The notes under the pieces: model-generated
Told to the model about the DNA's origin: nothing
The model's database searches: none
Seen by the model: only the letters and a program-made list of their open reading frames with translations
Part shown: positions 1-8,238 of the stretch, piece by piece
How positions within the stretch are numbered: position 1 is the first letter of the stretch
Layout: every line of letters begins with the position of its first letter
Program-made: the position numbers and the translations under genes
Source of the DNA: Bacteroidota bacterium
GTDB taxonomy: Bacteria > Bacteroidota > Bacteroidia > Sphingobacteriales > Sphingobacteriaceae
Direction: 5' to 3'
DNA: 51,963 nt
Assembly: GCA_013288685.1 (NCBI GenBank)
Contig: JABDBM010000023.1
Location: forward strand, 1 to 51,963

Positions 1-215
1 ACTTTCAAAATTCATTTTACTTTGTATCAAAAGTTGGCGATGAAAACAACGATGTATTAGTCAAAGTGGGCACTATCCGGATATTTACAGATGAGGATGG
101 CACATCCGAAACACAGAGTACGTTTTCCCTTACTCCCCAAAAAATACAAGCTACGCGTGATAAAAAATTAGCATCCGTTTTAGCGGCGCTGCGCAGTATC
201 CGTCAAGCTAAATAA
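1..215 (+). CDS. C-terminal end of a collagen-like lipoprotein paralogue (partial)
   Basis: The open frame starting at base 3 runs to a TAA at 213-215, and the gene begins before the window. Its last 70 residues match the C-terminus of the next gene: both have a YxVSKxGD stretch, then TRIFTDEDG or TIRIFTDEDG, then S/T-E/D-TQ-T/S-TFS and a Lys/Gln-rich tail. This is therefore the end of a tandem copy of the gene at 254-1327. Function is unknown. A cell-surface lipoprotein is inferred from the complete neighbour. Confidence 0.8.
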   Translation, partial: FQNSFYFVSKVGDENNDVLVKVGTIRIFTDEDGTSETQSTFSLTPQKIQATRDKKLASVLAALRSIRQAK

Positions 216-253
216 TAGCTGTTAACCTAAAAACTCCATTTAAAATTAATGCT

Positions 254-1327
254 ATGAAAAAAGCTAATTACCTGCTATTGCTAATTGCACTTGTAGCGTT
301 GTTTGCAGCATCGTGTGGTAAAACCGGCGCGGTAGGTCCCCAGGGCCCCCAGGGGCCTGTTGGCCCGATAGGACCGCAAGGGTTGGCCGGCTTAAACGGG
401 ACCATGATATACAGCGGCGGCACCGTTCCCGATGCGTCAACAGGCGCAAACGGTGATTTCTATATAGACCTGGCTACCGAAGTACTGTACGGCCCTAAAA
501 CCGCGGCAGGCTGGGGTACAGGCATTGCCCTTGTAGGGCCACAGGGAAAACCGGGCACAAACGGCACCATCATTTACAGCGGCAATACGCCGCCGCCCGC
601 CACCACCGGCGTAATTGGCGATTTCTATATTGACTTAACAACCGGGATTTTTTATGGCCCCAAAACGGCCGATGGCTGGGGTACCGGATTTTCGTTAAAA
701 GGCAGTGCCCTTGGCGTTAATTTCCCAACGGTTATCAACACAGTTTTAACGCCCGGGATATTGGATACTTTAAAAAGCCATGGTTCAGTGATAAACGATG
801 GCCTTACACCGCCTTCATTAAACGGAATTTACCTGGTTGACCCTAATTATTGCACCTTTGACAACTCGGGTGATAACCGGGCATATTCACTATTTGACAG
901 CTATAAATATCAATTCTACAATCAAAACAACGCCACGTATGCCATACAGGTAAATTATAAAGATATAAATGGAGGCGATGCCGGTTCAGACGTTTCGTCT
1001 ACTTACATATCGGGCAGCGGCACTTTGTTTACCATATACGCCCAAACTACAGGTATCGAAGATGGCATAAACTACACCAGCTTACAAATTATAAGCGGGC
1101 AAATAGGGGCATTGGGGGTCACCAATTTTCAGCTATCCGATTATCTTGTTTCAAAGGGCGATGACTCCTCCGGGGTTTTGGAGCCTGTTGGATCAACACG
1201 GATATTTACAGATGAGGATGGCCTGTCAGATACACAAACAACGTTTTCAATAAAAGCTAAACAAGTTCAAACTGTTGGTCAGGGCAAATCGCTTTGGTCA
1301 GCAAAGCGTGTTCATAAAATAAATTAA
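254..1327 (+). CDS. Collagen-like surface lipoprotein with two internal repeats
   Basis: 357 residues. A lipoprotein signal peptide ends in the lipobox AASC (Cys at about residue 21), so the protein should be lipid-anchored. A short Gly-X-Y collagen-like run follows (about residues 26-45, GPQGPQGPVGPIGPQG). Then come two copies of a module of about 45 residues (about 47-92 and 102-147). Each reads NGTxIYSG, then TG-x-x-GDFYIDL, then YGPKTAxGWGTG, and a further GPQGKPG triplet run separates them. The C-terminal 200 residues are not recognised. The upstream partial gene is a close paralogue, so this is a tandem duplication. A surface or adhesive role is inferred only from the collagen-like repeats and lipidation. 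Confidence 0.85.
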   Translation: MKKANYLLLLIALVALFAASCGKTGAVGPQGPQGPVGPIGPQGLAGLNGTMIYSGGTVPDASTGANGDFYIDLATEVLYGPKTAAGWGTGIALVGPQGKPGTNGTIIYSGNTPPPATTGVIGDFYIDLTTGIFYGPKTADGWGTGFSLKGSALGVNFPTVINTVLTPGILDTLKSHGSVINDGLTPPSLNGIYLVDPNYCTFDNSGDNRAYSLFDSYKYQFYNQNNATYAIQVNYKDINGGDAGSDVSSTYISGSGTLFTIYAQTTGIEDGINYTSLQIISGQIGALGVTNFQLSDYLVSKGDDSSGVLEPVGSTRIFTDEDGLSDTQTTFSIKAKQVQTVGQGKSLWSAKRVHKIN

Positions 1328-1370
1328 ACAGCACCTTGCCTTTTTCACAATAAATGTTTTGGTTAAAACA

Positions 1371-1399
1371 AGAGGCCACATTCGGGAGGAGTGGCCTCT
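1371..1399. terminator. Terminator hairpin between convergent genes
   Basis: Perfect 9-bp stem AGAGGCCAC / GTGGCCTCT with an 11-base loop, followed on the + strand by ATTTTATTTT. It lies between the collagen-like gene (+) and the minus-strand gene that ends at 1403. The A-rich 5' side could also serve the opposite strand. Confidence 0.75.
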
Positions 1400-1402
1400 A
1401 TT

Positions 1403-1846
1403 TTATTTTATGCTTTGCAGTACTTTTTCGGGCTGTTTTGTAAACAGGCCCGATAAAAAGTAACCTGCATAAATACCCGAAGCGCATTCGATACCTACCA
1501 CCCACCAGTATAAGGCTTCAATATTTTTATCAAAAACAGACGAATTAAAAGCTATGAGCAACAATTCGGTAACGTAAAATAAAACCGGCGGCACATAGCT
1601 TAACTTAATATAATCCTTTGTTATGGAATCTCCCGGGGAAAAATACCGTGAATTATCGAAAATATGTTTGGCAATAAGTGCCACGTACATGGCAGAGAGC
1701 GGCAGTACAGCGTATAATAGCTGATAAAGCTGTGTATCGGTAAGTTGGTTGTATCCCCAAAGCAAAAAAAGCGTTACCAATATCATCAAACGGAAGCCAG
1801 TGATAAAGTAAATTATTGCTCTTCGTAATTGTCCTTCGTTAGCCAT
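1403..1846 (-). CDS. Small integral membrane protein, unknown function
   Basis: 147 residues with about four hydrophobic segments (roughly residues 10-33, 40-60, 82-102 and 112-134). No motif I recognise. It follows the secreted-protein gene at 1864-2868 with a 17-bp gap on the same strand, so the two are probably cotranscribed and may act together at the envelope. No function can be assigned from sequence. Confidence 0.65.
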   Translation of the reverse strand: MANEGQLRRAIIYFITGFRLMILVTLFLLWGYNQLTDTQLYQLLYAVLPLSAMYVALIAKHIFDNSRYFSPGDSITKDYIKLSYVPPVLFYVTELLLIAFNSSVFDKNIEALYWWVVGIECASGIYAGYFLSGLFTKQPEKVLQSIK

Positions 1847-1863
1847 AAATATCCTCAGTTTTA

Positions 1864-2868
1864 TTAACGCACTGCATTGTCAATTAACTTATACAAATTA
1901 TCACCATATTTACGCAGCCGTTCTCTGTAGCGAACTACCACATTCTCAGAGTTTTCTGGCGTAGCAGGTTCTGTATATTCGTTTCTTGAATATAAAACAC
2001 TATACAGGTAACTAACCGCAGCTAAAGCAGGCGTTTTGCTGTCTTTTGCCGGAATTAAATTAATGAATAATGTGAGTGTAACGTCCTCAAAATAACCAGG
2101 TGTTACCAGGGCTTTAGCATTCCTAACCTCAAAAAAGAAAACGCCGGGGCTTACTTCAAATATTTTCGGTTTCACAGGCTTGCCGTCCTTCCCGCTATTT
2201 TGCGATAAAAAACTATTGATCTTTATTCTGAGACTGTCTTTAAGCTTTTGACTGTAAACCACCGGGCGAAAAAACCAGCTGTACAAAACATTGTTTAAAT
2301 CGTCGGGCTTAACGGGGGTGGTAGCTACCCCGCCTCTTAATCCGGTTTCGGGCTCAACAACCTTTAATTCGGTGTCAAAATAAACCATGTAAATCCCCTT
2401 CTTATTGGCTACTGTTGTTCCCAAAACCTTAAATCGTTTGGGCGCACCCGTTTTAGGCACTGCAACCTCTATGGAAACCACCAGCGAATCCTGGGAAATC
2501 CGTGTAATACCAGCCAGCTGAAAAAACAATTGCTGATAAATGCCGGTGCCGGCATCAAACATTTTTATCGTTTCCTGCCAGGTAAGTCTAAAATCAGTCT
2601 CATCTTCAAATGAAGGCTCCGCCTCAAGGCTGAGTACATACACATTCCGGCGTTCAACTATTCCATTTGGTCCCCGCTGACTTTTTCTTTTGTAGTAGCC
2701 GAAACTGGTAGCCCGCACCAATTCATTTAAATGTACTGCGTTTAAATAGTTATCGTATTGACTTAAAATATTGCTACTTTTTTCAGCGTCTTTTTTTGTT
2801 TGAGAAAAACAAGGAACTGCTGCAAACAAATAAAATAAAATGAATATTTTTATTGATCTATTAAGCAT
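1864..2868 (-). CDS. Secreted protein of unknown function
   Basis: 334 residues with a typical Bacteroidota signal peptide (MLNRSIKIFILFYL...CFSQ, cleavage after about residue 23). The mature part is soluble, rich in beta-type segments, and has no motif I recognise. The ATG lies 3 bp from the ATG of the divergent gene at 2872, so each gene's promoter must lie inside the other's coding region, or one start is wrong. The signal peptide makes this start convincing. It is likely in an operon with the membrane protein at 1403-1846. Confidence 0.7.
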   Translation of the reverse strand: MLNRSIKIFILFYLFAAVPCFSQTKKDAEKSSNILSQYDNYLNAVHLNELVRATSFGYYKRKSQRGPNGIVERRNVYVLSLEAEPSFEDETDFRLTWQETIKMFDAGTGIYQQLFFQLAGITRISQDSLVVSIEVAVPKTGAPKRFKVLGTTVANKKGIYMVYFDTELKVVEPETGLRGGVATTPVKPDDLNNVLYSWFFRPVVYSQKLKDSLRIKINSFLSQNSGKDGKPVKPKIFEVSPGVFFFEVRNAKALVTPGYFEDVTLTLFINLIPAKDSKTPALAAVSYLYSVLYSRNEYTEPATPENSENVVVRYRERLRKYGDNLYKLIDNAVR

Positions 2869-2871
2869 AGC

Positions 2872-3579
2872 ATGGATTCAAAAATTGCGTTAGATTTAGA
2901 GTTAGCGGCAAAGCTAAAGGACATGCCCGATGACAAAGTTAATATATATGTTGAAACGGCAAATGAAATTTTTGAGCTATGTTTTAAAAAAGCTGAGCTT
3001 GCGGCTACCGATCGCAAGTATATCAGGGTAAAAGACAAGAGCAATAGATATGCTACTTTATCGGGCATTTTGGATCAGACCTACAAGGACGAGCTCGTAA
3101 AGGAAACTTTTTTAAGAAATAAAGCAAGGGAAATAAAAAATGCCCGGGAGCGTAAAATTCCGTATGAAACTATAGGTTTTGATCGTCACCTGTTGTTTGC
3201 GCTTTCCCTTTTTGCAGGTATTGATAACTTTAAAATCTTCGACAAACAATTTGGCCCCGTTAAAAGCCAGGTTGTGCTTTTTTGGCCAAGGCCATTTGGT
3301 TGGTTTAACCTGATACGGGTACCCCGCCAGGGCATATTGAATGAATTGGATACCGAGTGGGAATATATTGGCGACGACAAACAAACAATTAAAGGCGTTA
3401 TAACCGAAGCAAAACCATTTACTATGGCCAATGACCGTAAACCGTTATGGGTTGAAGTAAAATACAACACACCGGATGGCCCGCAAACCGGTTATTTTGC
3501 TAATACAGGCAATCCTCGGCTCGAAACAGTTACGGCGGAGAATGGATTATTGGTTTTTTTTAAAAGAATGATGGTATAA
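2872..3579 (+). CDS. Cytosolic protein of unknown function
   Basis: 235 residues, no signal peptide or membrane segment. The N-terminal half is rich in Lys and Glu and probably helical. The C-terminal half has beta-like segments with several Trp and Pro residues (WPRPFGWFNLIRVPR). No family recognised. It is divergent from, and 3 bp away from, the secreted-protein gene at 1864-2868. An alternative start at Met18 would widen that gap to about 54 bp and cannot be excluded. The conserved-looking frame with no overlapping competitor supports a real gene. Confidence 0.6.
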   Translation: MDSKIALDLELAAKLKDMPDDKVNIYVETANEIFELCFKKAELAATDRKYIRVKDKSNRYATLSGILDQTYKDELVKETFLRNKAREIKNARERKIPYETIGFDRHLLFALSLFAGIDNFKIFDKQFGPVKSQVVLFWPRPFGWFNLIRVPRQGILNELDTEWEYIGDDKQTIKGVITEAKPFTMANDRKPLWVEVKYNTPDGPQTGYFANTGNPRLETVTAENGLLVFFKRMMV

Positions 3580-3740
3580 GAAGCGAGTGTTGCCCCCTTA
3601 CATACCTTCACATTATTGCACCTCTATTTGCCAACCAAATAATTTTAATATTTCCAATTTACTTTCTATTGTTTTCTCTGTCTATTGTAAAAAATAGCAT
3701 CGTGTAAAATATTATACGCAAAACAATGTTATTTAGCCGT

Positions 3741-4271
3741 ATGAAGAAACTTATTACCCCTTTATTAATATTTATACTGGCGAATGCCGGTTTTGCACAG
3801 ATAAAAAGCACAATTACCCGTTCTGCAATAACATTCACTATAAAAAATGTAGGCATCAGCACCGGGGGCAGCATTGGCGGGCTGGTGGCTGCGGTACAAT
3901 TCAACCCGGCTAATTTACCCGCAAGCAACATTGAAGCTTCAGTTGATGTAAATACGCTGAACACTGACAACTCAAGCCGCGACGACCATTTAAAAAGCGA
4001 GGACTTTTTTGATGTGACGCATTATCCGAAAATTACGCTGAAGTCTGTTTCGTTTAAACACAAAAACGGGAATAATTTTTCGGGACAGTTTAGCCTTGCC
4101 ATCAAAAACAAGTCAAAACTGGTCGAAGTACCATTTAGCTATGTAGAAAACAACGGCTCAGCAACCCTTAAAGGCAGCTTTAAACTAAACCGGTTGGACT
4201 ATGGCGTGGGTACTGATAGTTTTACCCTATCGGATGATGTGACGGTAAATATCGACGTAGAGGTTAAATAA
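3741..4271 (+). CDS. YceI-like periplasmic protein
   Basis: An ATG at 3741 gives a clean signal peptide (MKKLITPLLIFILANAGFAQ). An in-frame ATG at 3726 would add five residues and is possible. The mature 155 or so residues match the YceI-like lipocalin fold: ITFTIKNVG near the start, a central VDVNTLNTDNSSRDDHLKSE motif with FFDVTHYPKI, and a C-terminal LNRLDYGVG strand. YceI proteins bind isoprenoid-type lipids in the periplasm. The ligand here is unknown. The gene stands alone and is followed by a repeat-rich intergenic region. Confidence 0.85.
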   Translation: MKKLITPLLIFILANAGFAQIKSTITRSAITFTIKNVGISTGGSIGGLVAAVQFNPANLPASNIEASVDVNTLNTDNSSRDDHLKSEDFFDVTHYPKITLKSVSFKHKNGNNFSGQFSLAIKNKSKLVEVPFSYVENNGSATLKGSFKLNRLDYGVGTDSFTLSDDVTVNIDVEVK

Positions 4272-4273
4272 GG

Positions 4274-4420
4274 GAGTCAGTAAAGTCGGGAAGTCAGTAA
4301 AGTCCGTAAAGAAGCTGCAGCAGGGCTGTTGGCGTTGCATTTTCGGTAAAGGGTAGCACTACTAATTTTCGTCACTTTTCTGACTTCCGGACTTTTCCGA
4401 CTTTCCGACTTTTCCTACTT
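4274..4420. repeat. Inverted arms of tandem GTCAGTAAAGTCCG-type units
   Basis: The left arm at 4274-4310 contains two copies of AGTCAGTAAAGTCsG. The right arm at 4371-4420 contains the same unit on the other strand (TGACTTCCGGACTTTTCCGA and degenerate copies). About 60 bases separate the arms, beginning GAAGCTGCAGCAGGGCTGTTG. A closely related block, including the flanking GAAG-tgctgcaacagg segment, is at 15861-15910, and another at 40811-40870. The RNA could fold into a long imperfect hairpin. Confidence 0.75.
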
Positions 4421-4485
4421 TCTTAACAATTTAATAACGAATCACCCATCTCAAAACTCTAATCTCTAATCGTATCTTTACGATT

Positions 4486-5550
4486 ATGAAATTACGCATT
4501 CTCGTATTGATCAATGCTGCGGCGGTGGCTATCACCCTTTCGGCGGTAAATTATTATTTTCAGCATAGCTGGTATTATGTGGGTGTAACCTTTACCGTTG
4601 CGTTGTGCACCAGTTTTATTATTTTTTATTACTTGTTAGAAAAATATATTTACTCCAAAATAAAAATCATTTATAAGCTTATTCATAATTTAAAGCTTGG
4701 CCGCGATTTGCGCGACGCCTTAGGCGAACATATTAGCGCCGACCCGATAAATGATGTGGAGGCCGATGTAAAAGAATGGGCCAGGCAAAAGAAAACCGAG
4801 ATTGACGAATTGCGCAAGCAGGAGAAATTTCGCCGCGATTTTTTATCCAACATATCGCACGAGTTTAAGACCCCGCTGTTTGCCATACAAGGCTATATTG
4901 AGGCCATACAGGACGATGGCTTTGAGGACACGGAACTGGCGAAACAGTTTTTAATGAAAGCCTCCAAAAATGTGGACAGGCTAAGCTATTTGATACAGGA
5001 TTTGGACGAAATCTCGAAATTAGAGAGCGGCGAGATACCCGTAAATCTTACCCGTTTTAAGATAAATGACCTGATAAAAGAGGTTTTTGAGTCGATGGAA
5101 ATCAAAGCCCGGCAACATAACATTAAATTAATATTCAAACAAAAATACGACGATGCGATACTGGTAAATGCCGACCGCGAAAAGATACGGCAGGTGCTGG
5201 TAAACCTGATTGACAACTCGCTTAAATACGGCCGAGAGGAAGGCAGCACCGCTGTTAGCCTGTTTGACATGCACGAACAGGTGCTGGTTGAAGTGACCGA
5301 CGATGGCATCGGAATTGAAGAAAAATACCTCCCACGCTTATTTGAGCGCTTTTTCAGGACCGACACCAGCCGCTCAAGACAGATCGGCGGATCGGGCCTG
5401 GGGCTTGCCATCGTGAAGCATATTGTTGAGGCGCACGAGCAAACTATTAACGTGCGCAGCACCGAAGGTATAGGCTCAACATTTGGGTTCACGCTTCAAA
5501 AATCCAAGCAGGCTTTACCTTTCCCTAACATACCTGTTCTGAAAAATTAA
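4486..5550 (+). CDS. Membrane sensor histidine kinase, PhoR-like
   Basis: 354 residues. Two membrane helices near the N-terminus (about 5-22 and 32-51) are separated by a very short external loop. A linker follows, then the dimerisation/H-box FLSNISHEFKTPL with phospho-acceptor His125, an N-box LVNLIDNSLKYG, a G1 box DDGIGI, an F-box and a G2 box GGSGLGLAIVKH. This is a complete HisKA/HATPase kinase. It sits 48 bp before a DUF47/PhoU-like gene and a PiT phosphate permease, so sensing phosphate status is a reasonable inference. No response regulator is adjacent. Confidence 0.88.
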   Translation: MKLRILVLINAAAVAITLSAVNYYFQHSWYYVGVTFTVALCTSFIIFYYLLEKYIYSKIKIIYKLIHNLKLGRDLRDALGEHISADPINDVEADVKEWARQKKTEIDELRKQEKFRRDFLSNISHEFKTPLFAIQGYIEAIQDDGFEDTELAKQFLMKASKNVDRLSYLIQDLDEISKLESGEIPVNLTRFKINDLIKEVFESMEIKARQHNIKLIFKQKYDDAILVNADREKIRQVLVNLIDNSLKYGREEGSTAVSLFDMHEQVLVEVTDDGIGIEEKYLPRLFERFFRTDTSRSRQIGGSGLGLAIVKHIVEAHEQTINVRSTEGIGSTFGFTLQKSKQALPFPNIPVLKN

Positions 5551-5572
5551 CATTAACTTAACATTGGACGAT

Positions 5573-5580
5573 TACCTTTG
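5573..5580 (+). promoter_or_regulatory. Probable -7 box before the phosphate-transport pair
   Basis: TACCTTTG matches the Bacteroidota -7 consensus TAnnTTTG and lies 18 bp before the ATG at 5599. No clear TTG occurs at the -33 position (the region is TTAACATTAAC). It suggests the DUF47-PiT pair can be transcribed independently of the kinase gene. Confidence 0.4.
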
Positions 5581-5598
5581 CGGCATATCCAATAAAAA

Positions 5599-6249
5599 AT
5601 GTCATTAAACAGTATTTTTCAATACTTTGTTCCAAAGGACAAAAAAGTATTTTCTCCCCTATTTGAACAGGCTGCAGCAAACGTAGTTAACATGGCAACC
5701 ATACTGGTTGAAACCGTAAACTCAACTAACCCTGCTACACGCGAGGAGTTATTTAAACAGATTGATAAATTAGAAAACAAAGGCGACGAAATTACCCACC
5801 AGGTACATCTGGAATTGGGCAAAAACTTTATCACCCCGTTCGACAGGGAAGATATACATGCGCTGGCATCGGCTATTGACGATGTTGCCGATTATATACA
5901 AGGTGCCGCCAACCGCATGAGTCTGTATCGCATTGACGATTTTAACGAACATATTAAAAAACTATCTGAACTTACCCTGCAATGCAGCACCGAGTTGGAA
6001 AAAGCCGTGCGCGAATTGAAAGATTTGAAAAATGTGCGCAACATCGCCGATTCGAGCATCAGAATAAACAGCATTGAAAACCAGGCCGATTACGTTTTTG
6101 ACCGCGCCGTGGCCGATTTATTTTTATATGAAAAGGATGCCATCCGTTTAATTAAATATAAAGAGATATACGCTGCGCTTGAAACCGCTACAGACATGTG
6201 CGAAGATGCAGCCAATGTAATGGAATCAATTTTAGTTAAAAACGCATAA
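5599..6249 (+). CDS. DUF47 / PhoU-like phosphate transport regulator
   Basis: 216 residues, all-helical and soluble. It shows the DUF47 pattern: an N-terminal FEQAAANVVNMA helix, ENKGDEITHQVHLELGKNFITPFDREDIHALASAIDDVADYI in segments, and a C-terminal YAALETATDMCEDAANVMESI. These conserved Asp/Glu clusters are the metal-binding type seen in PhoU relatives. The PiT permease starts 7 bp downstream. DUF47 proteins next to PiT genes are believed to modulate low-affinity phosphate uptake. Confidence 0.9.
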   Translation: MSLNSIFQYFVPKDKKVFSPLFEQAAANVVNMATILVETVNSTNPATREELFKQIDKLENKGDEITHQVHLELGKNFITPFDREDIHALASAIDDVADYIQGAANRMSLYRIDDFNEHIKKLSELTLQCSTELEKAVRELKDLKNVRNIADSSIRINSIENQADYVFDRAVADLFLYEKDAIRLIKYKEIYAALETATDMCEDAANVMESILVKNA

Positions 6250-6256
6250 CCACAAC

Positions 6257-7267
6257 ATGATAACACCTATACTGATTGTTGTTGTTTGCCTTGCGCTGAT
6301 ATTTGATTATACCAACGGCTTTCACGACGCAGCCAACTCCATTGCCACTATTGTATCAACCAAGGTTTTAACGCCGTTTCAGGCGGTAATGTGGGCCGCA
6401 TTTTTCAATTTCCTGGTTTATTTTTTTGTAACCGACCATAAAGTAGCCAACACAGTATCGAAAATTGTGGTTGAACATTATGTTACCATGAATGTGATAC
6501 TGGCCGGCCTGGTTGCCGCTATAAGCTGGAATTTAATTACCTGGTGGTTTGGTATTCCTTCCAGCTCGTCGCATACGCTCATCGGCGGTTTTGCAGGCGC
6601 TGGTATTACCAATGCTTTATATATGGGCTCCGCGCCGCTCAGTGCGGTTAACAGCGGTTACATCCTCACCATTTTGGCCTATATTGTACTTGCCCCATTT
6701 ATAGGATTACTAATTGCCTACCTGGTAACTGTAATTATATTGCATATCTGCAAAAACGCAAGGCCGGCTGTTGCCGAACGCTGGTTTAAAAGGCTTCAGC
6801 TGGTATCGTCGGCAGCATTAAGTTATGCACATGGCGGTAACGATGCCCAAAAAGTAATGGGTATTTTGTATGTAGCTATTGTTACTTCGGGTATTATTAA
6901 AACCGGCGCGCCAATGCCACACTGGATACCTTTGTGCTGCTATTCGGCAATTGCGTTGGGCACTATGTCGGGCGGATGGAAGATTGTGAAAACAATGGGT
7001 TCCCGGATCACCAAGATTACGCCGCTGGAAGGTTTCAGTGCCGAAACTGCTGCTGCCATTACTTTATTTTTTACGCAACAATTTGGTATCCCGGTATCAA
7101 CAACGCATACCACAACCGGTTCTATTATCGGTGTTGGCTTAACTAAACGGCTATCGGCTGTGCGCTGGGGACTTACCATTAATATTATTTGGGCCTGGAT
7201 AATAACCATACCCGTTTCGGCATTAATTGCAGCCGGTGTGTTTGCCTTGTTAAGGGTAGTACTGTAG
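6257..7267 (+). CDS. PiT-family inorganic phosphate permease
   Basis: 336 residues with about ten membrane segments. It carries both inverted PiT signature repeats: DYTNGFHDAANSIATIVST near the N-terminus and GIPVSTTHTTTGSIIGVGL near the C-terminus, plus GIPSSSSHTLIGG and a central SYAHGGNDAQKVMGI. PiT carriers take up phosphate (often as a metal-phosphate complex) with protons or sodium. It is the last gene of the kinase/DUF47/permease cluster. Confidence 0.93.
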   Translation: MITPILIVVVCLALIFDYTNGFHDAANSIATIVSTKVLTPFQAVMWAAFFNFLVYFFVTDHKVANTVSKIVVEHYVTMNVILAGLVAAISWNLITWWFGIPSSSSHTLIGGFAGAGITNALYMGSAPLSAVNSGYILTILAYIVLAPFIGLLIAYLVTVIILHICKNARPAVAERWFKRLQLVSSAALSYAHGGNDAQKVMGILYVAIVTSGIIKTGAPMPHWIPLCCYSAIALGTMSGGWKIVKTMGSRITKITPLEGFSAETAAAITLFFTQQFGIPVSTTHTTTGSIIGVGLTKRLSAVRWGLTINIIWAWIITIPVSALIAAGVFALLRVVL

Positions 7268-7322
7268 TTTTTTTTAAGGGATAAGTAAAAACTTAGTATA
7301 TTGAGGGCCTTAAATACCCGAT

Positions 7323-8054
7323 ATGAAAACTAAATTTTTGCTTATCCCGTCTCTCGCTTTATTTATCATCCTTTCCAGTTTTAAACCAGTAAACAACACT
7401 GAAAAAAAGGCTGTTGCCCAACAAGGCATCCTTTCGGATCTCGACATTAACAATGGTTTAAAACAAGCTTTACAACAGGGCCTTTCAAAAAGTTCCGACC
7501 AGCTTTCGGCCGTAAACGGTTATTTTGGCAATTCAGCCATCAAGATATTATTCCCACCACAGGCGCAAAAGGCCGAAAAAACTTTACGCAATATTGGCTT
7601 AGGCAAATTGTGTGATAATGTAATCCTGTCACTTAACCGCGCTGCCGAAGACGCCGCAAAAAAAGCAAAGCCCATATTTTTAAATGCGCTTACACACATG
7701 ACCATTACTGATGTAAGCAATATTTTGCTAAGCGGCAATCAGGATGCAGCTACGCAATATTTTAAACGTACCACTACCACCCAATTGGCAGCAGCATTTA
7801 AACCGGTTGTAAAAGCCAGTTTAGATAAAGTAGGTGCAACAAAATATTATGCCCAGGCAGCCGGCGAGTACAACAAAGTGCCATTTGTGAGCAAAATGAA
7901 CCCCGATATTAACGACTATGTAACCCAAAAAGCTATTGACGGTTTGTTTTATGAAATAGCAATTGAAGAGCTCAACATTCGCAAAAACCTGAGCGCCCGC
8001 ACTACACCGCTTTTACAGAAAGTATTTAATTTTGCGGCTAAGAACGGGAAGTAA
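7323..8054 (+). CDS. DUF4197 exported protein
   Basis: 243 residues with an N-terminal signal-like segment (MKTKFLLIPSLALFIILSSF). The mature protein fits DUF4197: GLKQALQQGLSKSSDQLS, the KILFPPQAQKAEKTLRNIG block, NRAAEDAAKKAKPIF, and YFKRTTTTQLAAAFKPVV, with DINDYVTQKAIDGLF near the end. The function of the family is unknown. It stands alone 55 bp after the PiT gene and is convergent with the anti-sigma-like gene, with a hairpin-rich region between them. Confidence 0.85.
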   Translation: MKTKFLLIPSLALFIILSSFKPVNNTEKKAVAQQGILSDLDINNGLKQALQQGLSKSSDQLSAVNGYFGNSAIKILFPPQAQKAEKTLRNIGLGKLCDNVILSLNRAAEDAAKKAKPIFLNALTHMTITDVSNILLSGNQDAATQYFKRTTTTQLAAAFKPVVKASLDKVGATKYYAQAAGEYNKVPFVSKMNPDINDYVTQKAIDGLFYEIAIEELNIRKNLSARTTPLLQKVFNFAAKNGK

Positions 8055-8087
8055 TTGGTGAGTTGATTGGGTTTGATTAAGTTCTAA

Positions 8088-8232
8088 GGGTTAAAATGGT
8101 TATAAAGGTTGTAATAAGGAATAAAGCAACAACTACGACATTTTGAACCCTTAAAACAATTGAAACTTACATGAGCTTTTGTAGCCATTACAACAACTAC
8201 AACTTATTAAAACCTTTTCAACTTGTTATAAC
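8088..8232. repeat. Inverted arms of GGTTATAA / GGTTGTAATAAG-type units
   Basis: Left arm about 8088-8120 (AGGGTT, GGTTATAAAGGTTGTAATAAG). Right arm about 8187-8232, read on the other strand as GGTTATAACAAGTTG followed by AAGGTTTTAATAAGTTG. Both arms contain degenerate repeats of the same short unit. The element lies between two convergent genes, so it may work as a bidirectional terminator. Its layout is like the other inverted-arm elements at 4274, 12637 and 41657. Confidence 0.6.
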
Positions 8233-8238
8233 CAAAAA

